From positions 426,084-490,083 of the forward strand of contig CAUJNA010003493.1 in NCBI GenBank assembly GCA_963377175.1: a DNA stretch of 64,000 nt, in the 5' to 3' direction. Below the pieces are notes generated by a model that saw only the letters and a list, made by a program, of their open reading frames with translations, was not told the origin of the DNA and searched no databases. Position 1 is the stretch's first letter. The number at the start of each line of letters is the position of its first letter. Both the position numbers and the translations under genes were made by a program. The DNA is from Effrenium voratum. Taxonomy: Eukaryota; Sar; Dinophyceae; Suessiales; Symbiodiniaceae. This document shows positions 1 through 8,225 of the stretch, piece after piece.

Positions 1-617
1 CGTTGATACAGTTGGAGCGTGTGGGAAGCAACAAGAAGTCGATTTCGGAGCACGGCGCCGGGCGTTGTTTTCTGAAGACGCTTCTGCAGGCACACATCCT
101 GAAGATGCAGCGCGTACCTGCTTTGGCTGCCATCTTGCACACCTGGTACGCCTATCGAACGCTTGTTGGACATTTTGGCGGTGTGACATCTCAGACACGC
201 CCGATTGTCCACTGAATTCCTGGCCACGCTCTGTCTTGTTGGACGCAGGGCAAGTAGCTTGCGCGAGCATTGCTAGGTCGCGCTTTGTCTGCCATTGCGC
301 ACAGGTGATTCGTCGTCAATCACACTGGAATGCGATTGAGCGCTTCGACACACAGTTCGTCACCATACGTAGTTTCTAGGCTGCATTTCCTGACAGCCAC
401 ACACAGAACTAAAGCGGTGCCCTCAGAAAACACACATCCCAATGTCAAGCCTTTGCGCACTGTTTTGACCACTCAAGTAGGTAAAACTGGACGTCACGGC
501 ACCACGCGGTCCAGGCTTTTCCTTTCACACGACGCCTATCAGGGCACTTTCAAAACAAGACACGCGTTCAAATTTGGGGAGAAGCCCGCCCTGTCCCCCG
601 CTCACGTGCACCCGCTC
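1..617. repeat. left flank of E1: internally deleted copy of the foldback-like repeat
   Basis: This stretch matches 51341-52270 with internal gaps. Positions 1-170 translate on the plus strand to part of the 526-codon ORF at 52791-54371 (IQLERVGSNKKSISEHGAG). The match then jumps to GGACATTTTGGCGG, which lies about 285 bp further on in the other copy, so the ORF segment is truncated. It ends at the CGCTC target duplication of element E1. The matching right part of this copy lies at 36616-37225. The left boundary is outside the window. Confidence 0.75.
613..617. repeat. target-site duplication of E1 (left), CGCTC
   Basis: CGCTC directly precedes the TG of the left LTR and recurs directly after the CA of the right LTR at 36611-36615. 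Five base pairs is the usual duplication length for Ty1/copia integration. Confidence 0.85.
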
Positions 618-968
618 TGTCAAGAGACGGCAAGGTGACGTCCCGTGGGACGCTGTCCACCGAACCCTCCAGCTGTAAATACCAACCACGTAGAAAGGTG
701 TATACGGTCAAACCGTTATAGCCGAACCCGTGCAAATGTTGTAAGGGAGAAGGAATAATAGTTACAACAGTGGTCCTGACAAATGCAGCGCAGGCGAAGT
801 GTTTTCCGCTCTCAATTGCCGATCACGTATGAACGCAGCTTCACATAAGATCTTGAACCTCACTTGTGACTTGAGCCAAATGGCAATCAATGGAACCTTG
901 TAAGCAACACAAACACGGACCTCAGAACTGCTTCCCAATTTAGGCACGGGGCCAGGAGGGTTTTAACA
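618..968 (-). repeat. E1 3' LTR (351 bp)
   Basis: Begins TGTCAAGAG and ends TTTTAACA on the plus strand, giving TG...CA ends. It is almost identical to 36260-36610 (differences at CAAATG/CAGATG, AATTGC/AACTGC, CCTTG/CCCTG and CCAGGA/CCATGA) and diverges more from the 349-bp E2 LTRs. It contains the perfect inverted repeat CGTCCCGTGGGACG at 639-652 and a spliced-leader relic at 870-884. Confidence 0.93.
870..884 (-). other. degenerate dinoflagellate spliced-leader relic in LTR
   Basis: On the minus strand this reads GCCATTTGGCTCAAG. The known dinoflagellate spliced leader ends GCCATTTTGGCTCAAG, so the match is complete except for one missing T. It lies about 85 nt inside the LTR in the sense direction and is present in all four LTRs. 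Confidence 0.6.
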
Positions 969-978
969 TCCCCCATTT
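969..978 (-). other. E1 polypurine tract
   Basis: The minus strand reads AAATGGGGGA directly before the TG of the 3' LTR, the expected place for the plus-strand primer. The same sequence lies beside the E2 3' LTR. Confidence 0.7.
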
Positions 979-1596
979 GGGTCGCATTGTTCATCATGCG
1001 GTCCAAACACCACAAAACGTTCCACTGGCCACGGCTTCAGCTACGAAACTGTGTCGAACACTCTTTCACTCACTATTGCTACACCGTCCATTCATTGTGA
1101 AACTTGCCAGGTCCAATTAAGGCAGAAACATGCATCCGCAAATCGTAGCACATTCCTATACTCAGATGCAAGAGACATTTTGCCTCTAGCCAATACGCAA
1201 CCACTTGAAATCCCGGCTGCCGCATTTGCGCATCGCGCAGCCGTCATCCACAGAAATGGGTTGGCCATAGAAATCCATAGCAGCGCACGGTCATGTGCCA
1301 TCTGAATACCATTGGCAAAGAAGATTTGGCGAGCAATACATGCAAAACATAGCCATTCCAGGTACCATGAATAATATATATAATGGAAAAGAAATCATCC
1401 ATGATGTAATAGTTCCATCCATGAATATCCGGAATGTCATAGTCGTCGGAATATGTAAATGTATACATATCCATTCATCTTGGACGTATGAAATCATATC
1501 ATGATGTAGAGTAGAGTCGTTCCATCGCAATAACATTGATGAGACGCAAGCAACGGATGGGGACTAGCCCACATCGTGCCGCAATCAACATCTGCA
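979..1596 (-). other. E1 3' noncoding region
   Basis: About 620 bp lie between the last stop codon and the polypurine tract. The sequence is partly AT-rich (a TATATATA-containing stretch near 1375) and is collinear with 13043-13661 in E2. No domain is seen in it. A GGGACTAGCCCA motif lies at 1560-1571. Confidence 0.6.
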
Positions 1597-4500
1597 TTAC
1601 GCATACCTGTCTCCAATGGACAGTCTGTGGGTACGTCGACGGAACTCTTCGTCCAAATTCTTTTGGGCTTCTCGCGCCCGGACACACTTCTTGTGATGAT
1701 CTTCTGGTATCCAATGCCCCATTCGGAGGCACCAATCCAGCAGAGGTGTGTCGCATTTATTCGGGTCGGTGGCTGCAATAATGGCGCTCACATTGACCGA
1801 ATAACCATATTTGCCAAGGTTCAAGCCATCCCTTACGAACGATATATATTTACAGTTGAAAGCCAGGGAAAAGCATCTGTAAATGATATCACCCACCGGG
1901 TGCACGCGATCCTTGACCAGGAGCTTCATTTCGTCCTTGGTGACGTCAAGGATTCTCGCTGCAATCCACAGCTTGTAGAATATGTATAACCCCTCGCATT
2001 TGTATACCATCAGACGAATGTATTCATCACGCTCCTCAGCCGACCGGAAGGTCCTTGTCCGAACATTCTGAGATTGGCTAATCTTCTGGACCGTTGACGG
2101 CAACAGGATCCCTTCCTGATCGTGCTCAGTCATGTTGGGGCACTTCGCGAAGTCGTTGTGGTATGGGCAGCCTAGCTTCCCTTCGAGCGCGGCATCGACC
2201 GTTCTCTTTTCACCACCTTCGAACATCCCCCACATCTTTGACATCTGCAGTGCGATGAATCCCGCCATGTATTGAGCTTCGCGCGGCTCATCAAGGCAAA
2301 TCGCCATCCGCTGGGTATTTATTATATCCCGCGATGCCAAGTCATTGTCGCGGTATTGCCAACCGCCATCTTCCTCCTCAGACATGTAGCCGGACGTGTA
2401 TCCTTGCGTGTCCATGTCGTCTTCTTCAGGGACGTCCTCCGCCTCATCATCCTCTTCCTGTGCTGCCGCATCATGGTTGGCTTCGTCTTGCGCGCGCCTG
2501 GCATCACCCGAGACATTGGGCCTTTGGTTGCCCTCGTCGTCGTCGGAACTGATGTGGATGTAGAATCTCCCGGTAGAGATCAATTGCGCTCCACATTCCA
2601 GGCACACACAGAAGCATGTGGGAATCGCGGTCGCACATGACGGACATATCCGGCACCTCAGTCCTTCCCATGTCTCGTCATTCAGGATGACGACTTTGCT
2701 GATCTCGTCCCTGACCTCGTTGGTCTGCGCATCAAACTCCTCCAACTTGTTTTCCCGAAACAGTTTGCATGCACGATCAACCATGTCTTTGATGTAGTGC
2801 AGATTGTCGGCACCTGCCTCGGTCTCAGGCATCCTCTCATTGATCTTCGCGACGTTCTGGAGGAACATCGCAGCCGATTCCTGGGAGGAGTTGACGAAAC
2901 CCGGACAGATCTCGTTTTCCACACATTTTGAGTACGCTCGCTTAACGTCCCCGTACTCCAGGCGTTTCCCTCCGTTGCTTTTGCCAATCCAAATGGACTT
3001 GACCTCATAGAACGGGATCACGTCAAAGACCATAAATGTACCATTTGCCGCGACTCCAGCTCCATACCGCGCGAGGGTTGCACTGGGAATGTAGATGATC
3101 GCAATCGGATCCCCCGACCTTACGTTTCGTAGCGTCACCTTCGTTGCTACGTTCATCTCATCCCATGGAGCAAATGCTCCGAAGTGCAATGCTAGCCTGT
3201 TTCCGCCATCGATCCCGCCGGGGACTAGCCCACAGCGTACGATGCTCGGCAGGTTCTCCACATACGTCACATGGAATGCTCCTCCGAGAGAATCACCCAT
3301 TCTTGCGGAATACCTATTTGCCAGTGCGGATGAGCTCATGAATCCAAAATCACTGTGACCAGTTGTGACTCGGATGCACCAAGGCCTGTGCCATCCATCG
3401 CATCTGTTGAACATCCTGTCGATGTCATCCCGATCCAGGCCAGCATAGTTCATCTCCTCCCTGGCCGCCTTCATGTCATTCGGGTTCATGACGCTTGGAA
3501 ACCTTGCTGCCAGGACCTGAAATCTCGATTTCTTTTGTCCGGACTCCTGCCACTTGATCACTTCCATGATGCCCATGTATCGTTTTGCTCTCGAAGTTGA
3601 AGGTGGGAATATGTCGTTATTTCGGTCGTCAATGACTGCGTCGATGTCGACCCATCCACCTTCATCGCATCTGAAAACACTTCCTCGGCAATTGCCGATT
3701 TTGTGCCGAAGGACTCTGCATAGGTTGTGAGATAGCTGGTTTGCTTGATCTTTCGTAGCAAATACCGAGCGATCGTCGCCAATCTTGCATAGTGGAGCAC
3801 CGTCAAAAGGAGCAACGCAGAAATTGACGCTCTTGCCAAGCTGCATTACATCCACCTGCTCAAGGTTGGCACCCTTGGGAAAGTACTTGGGGTCAACAAT
3901 AGACGCGTACGCCCGTGGCATATGCACATCACTCACGTCGCCGTACTTCGGGATGTAGCATGGGACGGTGTCACATCCTCGCTCTTGCGTCGTCTTGAAC
4001 GTTCTGTTGTCCCCGCACGGATTGTAGGTGAGGTCCACGCCACCGCATTGTAGCTCTCCTCCCTCAGCCGTGTCAGCCATCTCCACCAGGTTGATGGTAT
4101 AGCTATACATTTCTATTGTCTCTTTCCCTTCTTGTCCTCCTTTCTTGCGTTCCTTGGACGTCGATGAGGACGGCTCTTCCGTATCCCCCATTTCTTCATC
4201 CGAGGAAACATGATCGCTGCTGAGAAGTTCACGGATCTTCTTCATCGCCTTCTCATTCCCAGCAGCCTCCTCATAGTTCTTGCAGTCGCCGTCGTGGGCC
4301 AGGTTCGCGCATCTCATGCAAATTCCCATCTCTCCCATGCACTTTTCCATTGAGACTAGGAATCCGAGTGCCGCTCTCCGCCCATCAATCACTCGCTGCT
4401 TCTTCTCTTCTTTCTCAACGTTGGGCTGAGAGCTTCGGCTCGGGTCTGGTACTTGACCAAGACCGTCACCTTCGCTCTCTGTTGCCTTCCTCTTGGATCC

Positions 4501-4956
4501 TTGGGTGGCATGCTCGGTCGTCAGGGATCGCGGATGTCTGGGCTTGATCTTGTTCATGATGTCCAGCACTTCTTTCGTGGGCGCCCCGAGCTGGGCGGAT
4601 GGTTTGTTCCGCTTTCGGTTCTGGCCCGTTGTGTGGCTCACGTTCCCGGCGAGGTGCCGTACGATTGAATGCTCAAACTCCCTCTTGATCTTCCATGCAT
4701 CTTTCCACAATGGAAGTTCGTGCTGAAAGTACGACATCACCTCAAAGAATCCCAATATCATCTCGACGACGTCTCCCAAGGATTCCTCATTCGTAGTCTG
4801 CCCCAGGAGGTCATACATCGCCCCTTGATCAAGCACGCTCTTGATCCAGGATGAATAGGCCACGTTGCCAAGATCTCTGTCTATCACAAAGATGGAGGTC
4901 CTCTCCTCAACTCCCTCGGAATTCTTGCACGTGATCACATCCCGGGATGCACACAA
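1597..4956 (-). CDS. E1 second coding region, C-terminal part, with Tpt1/KptA-like domain
   Basis: A 1,119-codon frame, collinear with the last two thirds of the 13662-18743 frame in E2. Its start is not natural: an 8-nt deletion near 4956 (E2 keeps TTGCTTCC) shifts the frame from the segment upstream. Near residue 214 is a CCHC-like cluster (CMRCANLAHDGDC). Residues about 408-655 match the Tpt1/KptA RNA 2'-phosphotransferase layout: LRH in VLRHK, GGWVDIDAV, KSRF, IRVTTGHS, and NRLALHF. A Cys-rich cluster (CRICPSC, CLEC), a strongly acidic linker and a 250-residue unrecognised C-terminal domain follow, ending at IGDRYA. The family removes a splice-junction 2'-phosphate using NAD+; activity here is inferred only. 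Confidence 0.8.
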   Translation of the reverse strand: MCASRDVITCKNSEGVEERTSIFVIDRDLGNVAYSSWIKSVLDQGAMYDLLGQTTNEESLGDVVEMILGFFEVMSYFQHELPLWKDAWKIKREFEHSIVRHLAGNVSHTTGQNRKRNKPSAQLGAPTKEVLDIMNKIKPRHPRSLTTEHATQGSKRKATESEGDGLGQVPDPSRSSQPNVEKEEKKQRVIDGRRAALGFLVSMEKCMGEMGICMRCANLAHDGDCKNYEEAAGNEKAMKKIRELLSSDHVSSDEEMGDTEEPSSSTSKERKKGGQEGKETIEMYSYTINLVEMADTAEGGELQCGGVDLTYNPCGDNRTFKTTQERGCDTVPCYIPKYGDVSDVHMPRAYASIVDPKYFPKGANLEQVDVMQLGKSVNFCVAPFDGAPLCKIGDDRSVFATKDQANQLSHNLCRVLRHKIGNCRGSVFRCDEGGWVDIDAVIDDRNNDIFPPSTSRAKRYMGIMEVIKWQESGQKKSRFQVLAARFPSVMNPNDMKAAREEMNYAGLDRDDIDRMFNRCDGWHRPWCIRVTTGHSDFGFMSSSALANRYSARMGDSLGGAFHVTYVENLPSIVRCGLVPGGIDGGNRLALHFGAFAPWDEMNVATKVTLRNVRSGDPIAIIYIPSATLARYGAGVAANGTFMVFDVIPFYEVKSIWIGKSNGGKRLEYGDVKRAYSKCVENEICPGFVNSSQESAAMFLQNVAKINERMPETEAGADNLHYIKDMVDRACKLFRENKLEEFDAQTNEVRDEISKVVILNDETWEGLRCRICPSCATAIPTCFCVCLECGAQLISTGRFYIHISSDDDEGNQRPNVSGDARRAQDEANHDAAAQEEDDEAEDVPEEDDMDTQGYTSGYMSEEEDGGWQYRDNDLASRDIINTQRMAICLDEPREAQYMAGFIALQMSKMWGMFEGGEKRTVDAALEGKLGCPYHNDFAKCPNMTEHDQEGILLPSTVQKISQSQNVRTRTFRSAEERDEYIRLMVYKCEGLYIFYKLWIAARILDVTKDEMKLLVKDRVHPVGDIIYRCFSLAFNCKYISFVRDGLNLGKYGYSVNVSAIIAATDPNKCDTPLLDWCLRMGHWIPEDHHKKCVRAREAQKNLDEEFRRRTHRLSIGDRYA
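2985..3745 (-). other. Tpt1/KptA-like RNA 2'-phosphotransferase domain (E1 copy)
   Basis: The E1 copy keeps the Arg-His of VLRHK, the Arg of KSRF and the Arg of GNRLALHF, which correspond in order to the four residues described as essential in yeast Tpt1. The N-terminal lobe resembles the winged-helix part of the family (LSHNLCRVLRHK...GGWVDIDAV) and the C-terminal lobe resembles the NAD+-binding, ADP-ribosyltransferase-like part. The domain is uninterrupted. Confidence 0.78.
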
Positions 4957-5191
4957 CGTGACCGTTATTGTAGAACTGTGCTGCCTGCTCCATTGTCATG
5001 CTCACGAAACCCACGTGGGATAGCTCCTTCTTCAGCTTGGAATATGCAAGTTCCCGTATAATCGTGGTCATGGCCTGAACATTGTTGACGTCCACCATGA
5101 GATGTTGAAGATCTGGGATTGCAACCACGCATTCTGCGAAAAGTCGCGTATACAGCTTCCTCCCTTCGGTTGATCTCACAACACCGTTCAT
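4907..5191 (-). pseudogene. E1 second coding region, short out-of-frame segment
   Basis: It encodes the stretch from RKLYTRLFAEC to AAQFYNNGH, matching E2 residues just after its CVNC zinc-ribbon-like site. A deletion of about 73 nt upstream (removing the CVNCC segment present in E2) and an 8-nt deletion downstream separate it from its neighbours. It is a piece of one broken frame and not a separate gene. Confidence 0.75.
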
Positions 5192-8100
5192 GCACCTTCG
5201 ACTTGTTCATCTGCATCTCTTTCACACAAAGTTCGCAGATCAACTCACTGAGCTCGGTGACCGCATACCATCGAAGACGTTGATCATTGACATCGATGTT
5301 CCCAAACGCATCTTGTCCGCCGTGTCCTTCATCCTGCCGTTCTTGCTTCCGCTTTGATTGAGCAGTGAAGGTCGGCTTGTACTCGAATTTCACCTTCGAC
5401 TCCTCCATGTTCTTCGGGATATTGAAGCGAAGGTCGGGCTCGTTTATGCATGTCTCCTCCAGCTCACGCGCGAACGCGTTGCTAGGCGCGATCACATCGA
5501 TGGATTTCTCCACCAACAATCGCTTCAAGAGGAAATGTTGCAGATTCGAGCTTCCAGGGATCTTGTAGTTCTTACCTGTGAGCGCGTGGGCAACGCGCCA
5601 CAGGCGATCATTCTCGGTCACCAACGCGCCTGCCGCCTTGCAGATCGTCCCCAAGTCCCCTCTTCCTCCATGGAAAGCTACGTCGCGATTCACGCACACC
5701 ACAACCAAGCCCTTGCACGTGTTGACGAGGTCGGATATCGCCTTTTGCAAGGAGTCAATGATGGGGTTGGCGGTCACCTGCCACCCACACCCCCTCTTGC
5801 ACACCCAATCATAGAGCGACATCCAAATGTGTACCGACACAGGTGAGTCATCCATGTCTCGCCTCCGTCGTTCGACGATGAGCTTTTCCAGTTTCTGCAA
5901 TCGGGAGATGATGCTCATCGTATCTGCGGACGAGGAGACTTGCTCACTCGAACCGTAGTACGATCTCTCCTCGATGTTTGTCCATCCCTGTTCGTTGACC
6001 ATCATCTGGAAGGTCTTCGTGCTCCCTTTCGCATTGACAGCCCTCAGGGGCCAATCCAGGACCAAGAAGCTCTTCTTCTGAATCATCATGTCGCGAATCG
6101 TCGCCCCACCAATGGGGCCCCTTTTCTGCTCCTTGAGGATCCGGATCAACCGTCCAGGTGCGTTGTCTGGGTTCTTCTCTGCCTGGATCAACGCGTTGAT
6201 GGCTTTGGCGCCCGGAAGGCGTCCAGTAATCAAGCATCCTGTTTGGGCACACATGAAAGCATATAGCTGAAGCCATGCCGCATTCCCTTTTCCAACATAG
6301 GAAAGAATGATCTTCTCTGCGCTGGTCTTCTCCTCGAAATGTACTAACGAAGAAGTCAGGCATCTCAGCATACACTCCCAATATGTTGCGCTCTTCCCGT
6401 CTGCGAGACACGGCCCAAATACAGTTTGTATGATTGGGTACCCTGTGTTGGCGTCTATGTTGAACTTCACGTTGACAGTCGCGCCACTCAGAGTAATACC
6501 CCCTTCGAATGAGGTGTATGTGTCGAGTCCAGCAGTTGGGTTGATGATTGTCCATCTGTTATCATCACCACCGGAGTTCATGCGGAATATGGAGTCGATG
6601 ATCTTGTTGTCGATCTTGACGGCATCGCTTGCATACGACCCCCCACTTGAAGCTCCCTGCTGGGGGACTGGCCCACCAGAGGTTTGGCTCCTTTGCCCGG
6701 AGCTCGACGCTGACTTCTGCTGTCGCTCCGTCTTCTGCGGCGGTTCCGTCCTCGATGAACCCATTACCCACCACGTCGGCTCCTCTCCGATCGCGAAGTC
6801 CTCGGGGTACCTCTCCAGTTCCCTGTCGGCTTCGTTAACGGTGCAATAGGCGTTCTGGTAGAAGTCGATCACGTTGTCCTTCTCCGCCTTCTTTTCAATC
6901 TCCTTCAACCAGCTTACCCACTTGCGCCGATCTTGGTTCTCAGCGGCCCTGTCAGCCGCGTGTGGCGCCAAGCTGATGGAGTTAATGTTCATCGCAGGCA
7001 GCGTTGATTTGTAGATCATGTCGATGCACCACAGGAAGTTCCTGGCGACCCCGATCTCCCGATAGAGGTCCTTCAGCTCATTCTTGTCCTGACGGAAATA
7101 GACTGTGTACGACTGATCCGTAGCATGCCTTTCCCCGACCAATGGCTGCAACCTCCTCATGATGAAGGAAACGCACATGAGCGAGTTGATTGCCCCGATG
7201 CACGAGATGTCGCTGGGGGTTGACCCACAGATCATCCAGCGCAAAAGGTTGTGCTGGTTAGCTCTTTCATCTCTTCTCATTGCATACGCGAGGTTCTTCA
7301 TCGACGCGCGCAGTTCATTCTGGTAGGTCAGCCCAAGGTCCCAATTCTTCTGGTAGTCGTCTTTTGTGCCACGACCGTGGAAGTCAAGCTTGGGAGCCTT
7401 GATCACGCTCAACGTGAATACCTTCCCCCAGCTTTGATCTCTGAACTTCGAAATTCTTCGATCATGCCTTTCGAACTCTGCAGTTGTCAGAAACTCCTCG
7501 GAGCTCCTCCACCTTCTTGACGACGAGGTTCTGGTTGGTTCATCGCTGATGAACTCCTTGTAGACTTCCCCGACCGGAGTGTCTTGGTGGAACGCAGCTG
7601 TGAAAGACCGTTCTTCATTGTCCTCGGCCACACCTGATGCGAGATCCCAAATATCTGCGATGGATCTCAACATATCTGCCCCTTCGATGCAATACTTGGT
7701 GACGTTGAGCAGTTCAGGATTCTTTGCTAGTAGTGATGCCTCACCGCAAAGCTGGTTCAGCGCCGCCACAATCTTCTTCCCTTTGCTGCAGAACTCCCTC
7801 CAACCAAGCATGCATTCGTCAGCAGAAAGTTGTCCGAAAACTTTACTGATAAACTCCAACGCAACCCTCATGGATTGCCCTTCTCCTTTCATCATTCCGC
7901 GGCACTTGGCAGAGTAGTACGCTGAGTAGGCGTAGATAGCGGGGACGCCAATGTCCTCGATCCACTTGATGCATATACCCAGGTCACTGCCCATTTCCAT
8001 TCTCTTGGGAATTCTTTTGCCCTCCTCGATGGCGTTCTTCACGAGGTTCCCCAAGAATATTGCCGCTTGCCTGGATTTCCCAACAGGCACGCAGAAGAAT

Positions 8101-8225
8101 TCATTCGTATTGACGACGGTCGCATTGGCAGTCATCTTGATGATATTCTCCAGAACCGGGAAAACCCAAAATAGGCAGCTGCAAATAAAGCCACAGAATA
8201 GTCCCAATAAGCGCCCAGCTTCCAA
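4965..8225 (-). CDS. E1 second coding region, N-terminal part (unrecognised domains)
   Basis: A 1,086-codon frame. The likely original start is the ATG at 8134 (MTANATVV, residue 31), because in the pol frame the stop codon overlaps it as ATGA. Residues 1-30 form a hydrophobic, Cys-containing extension that may be fortuitous. Residues about 31-500 form an unrecognised, mostly helical-looking domain. A Ser/Gln/Gly linker with GGPVPQQG follows, then a second unrecognised domain starting near residue 548 (MNSGGDD) with alternating hydrophobic strands. The frame derails near 5190, where E1 has lost about 73 nt compared with E2. E2 needs a frameshift to link these two domains, whereas E1 reads straight through, which shows they were one protein. 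Confidence 0.75.
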   Translation of the reverse strand: MEAGRLLGLFCGFICSCLFWVFPVLENIIKMTANATVVNTNEFFCVPVGKSRQAAIFLGNLVKNAIEEGKRIPKRMEMGSDLGICIKWIEDIGVPAIYAYSAYYSAKCRGMMKGEGQSMRVALEFISKVFGQLSADECMLGWREFCSKGKKIVAALNQLCGEASLLAKNPELLNVTKYCIEGADMLRSIADIWDLASGVAEDNEERSFTAAFHQDTPVGEVYKEFISDEPTRTSSSRRWRSSEEFLTTAEFERHDRRISKFRDQSWGKVFTLSVIKAPKLDFHGRGTKDDYQKNWDLGLTYQNELRASMKNLAYAMRRDERANQHNLLRWMICGSTPSDISCIGAINSLMCVSFIMRRLQPLVGERHATDQSYTVYFRQDKNELKDLYREIGVARNFLWCIDMIYKSTLPAMNINSISLAPHAADRAAENQDRRKWVSWLKEIEKKAEKDNVIDFYQNAYCTVNEADRELERYPEDFAIGEEPTWWVMGSSRTEPPQKTERQQKSASSSGQRSQTSGGPVPQQGASSGGSYASDAVKIDNKIIDSIFRMNSGGDDNRWTIINPTAGLDTYTSFEGGITLSGATVNVKFNIDANTGYPIIQTVFGPCLADGKSATYWECMLRCLTSSLVHFEEKTSAEKIILSYVGKGNAAWLQLYAFMCAQTGCLITGRLPGAKAINALIQAEKNPDNAPGRLIRILKEQKRGPIGGATIRDMMIQKKSFLVLDWPLRAVNAKGSTKTFQMMVNEQGWTNIEERSYYGSSEQVSSSADTMSIISRLQKLEKLIVERRRRDMDDSPVSVHIWMSLYDWVCKRGCGWQVTANPIIDSLQKAISDLVNTCKGLVVVCVNRDVAFHGGRGDLGTICKAAGALVTENDRLWRVAHALTGKNYKIPGSSNLQHFLLKRLLVEKSIDVIAPSNAFARELEETCINEPDLRFNIPKNMEESKVKFEYKPTFTAQSKRKQERQDEGHGGQDAFGNIDVNDQRLRWYAVTELSELICELCVKEMQMNKSKVHERCCEINRREEAVYATFRRMRGCNPRSSTSHGGRQQCSGHDHDYTGTCIFQAEEGAIPRGFREHDNGAGSTVLQ

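Noticed and set aside
1494..1989. Conserved alternate frames in the E1/E2 3' region (for example the ones reading AARCGLVP)
   Set aside because: They overlap the end of the second coding region in another phase, and their conservation is explained by the similarity of the two elements.
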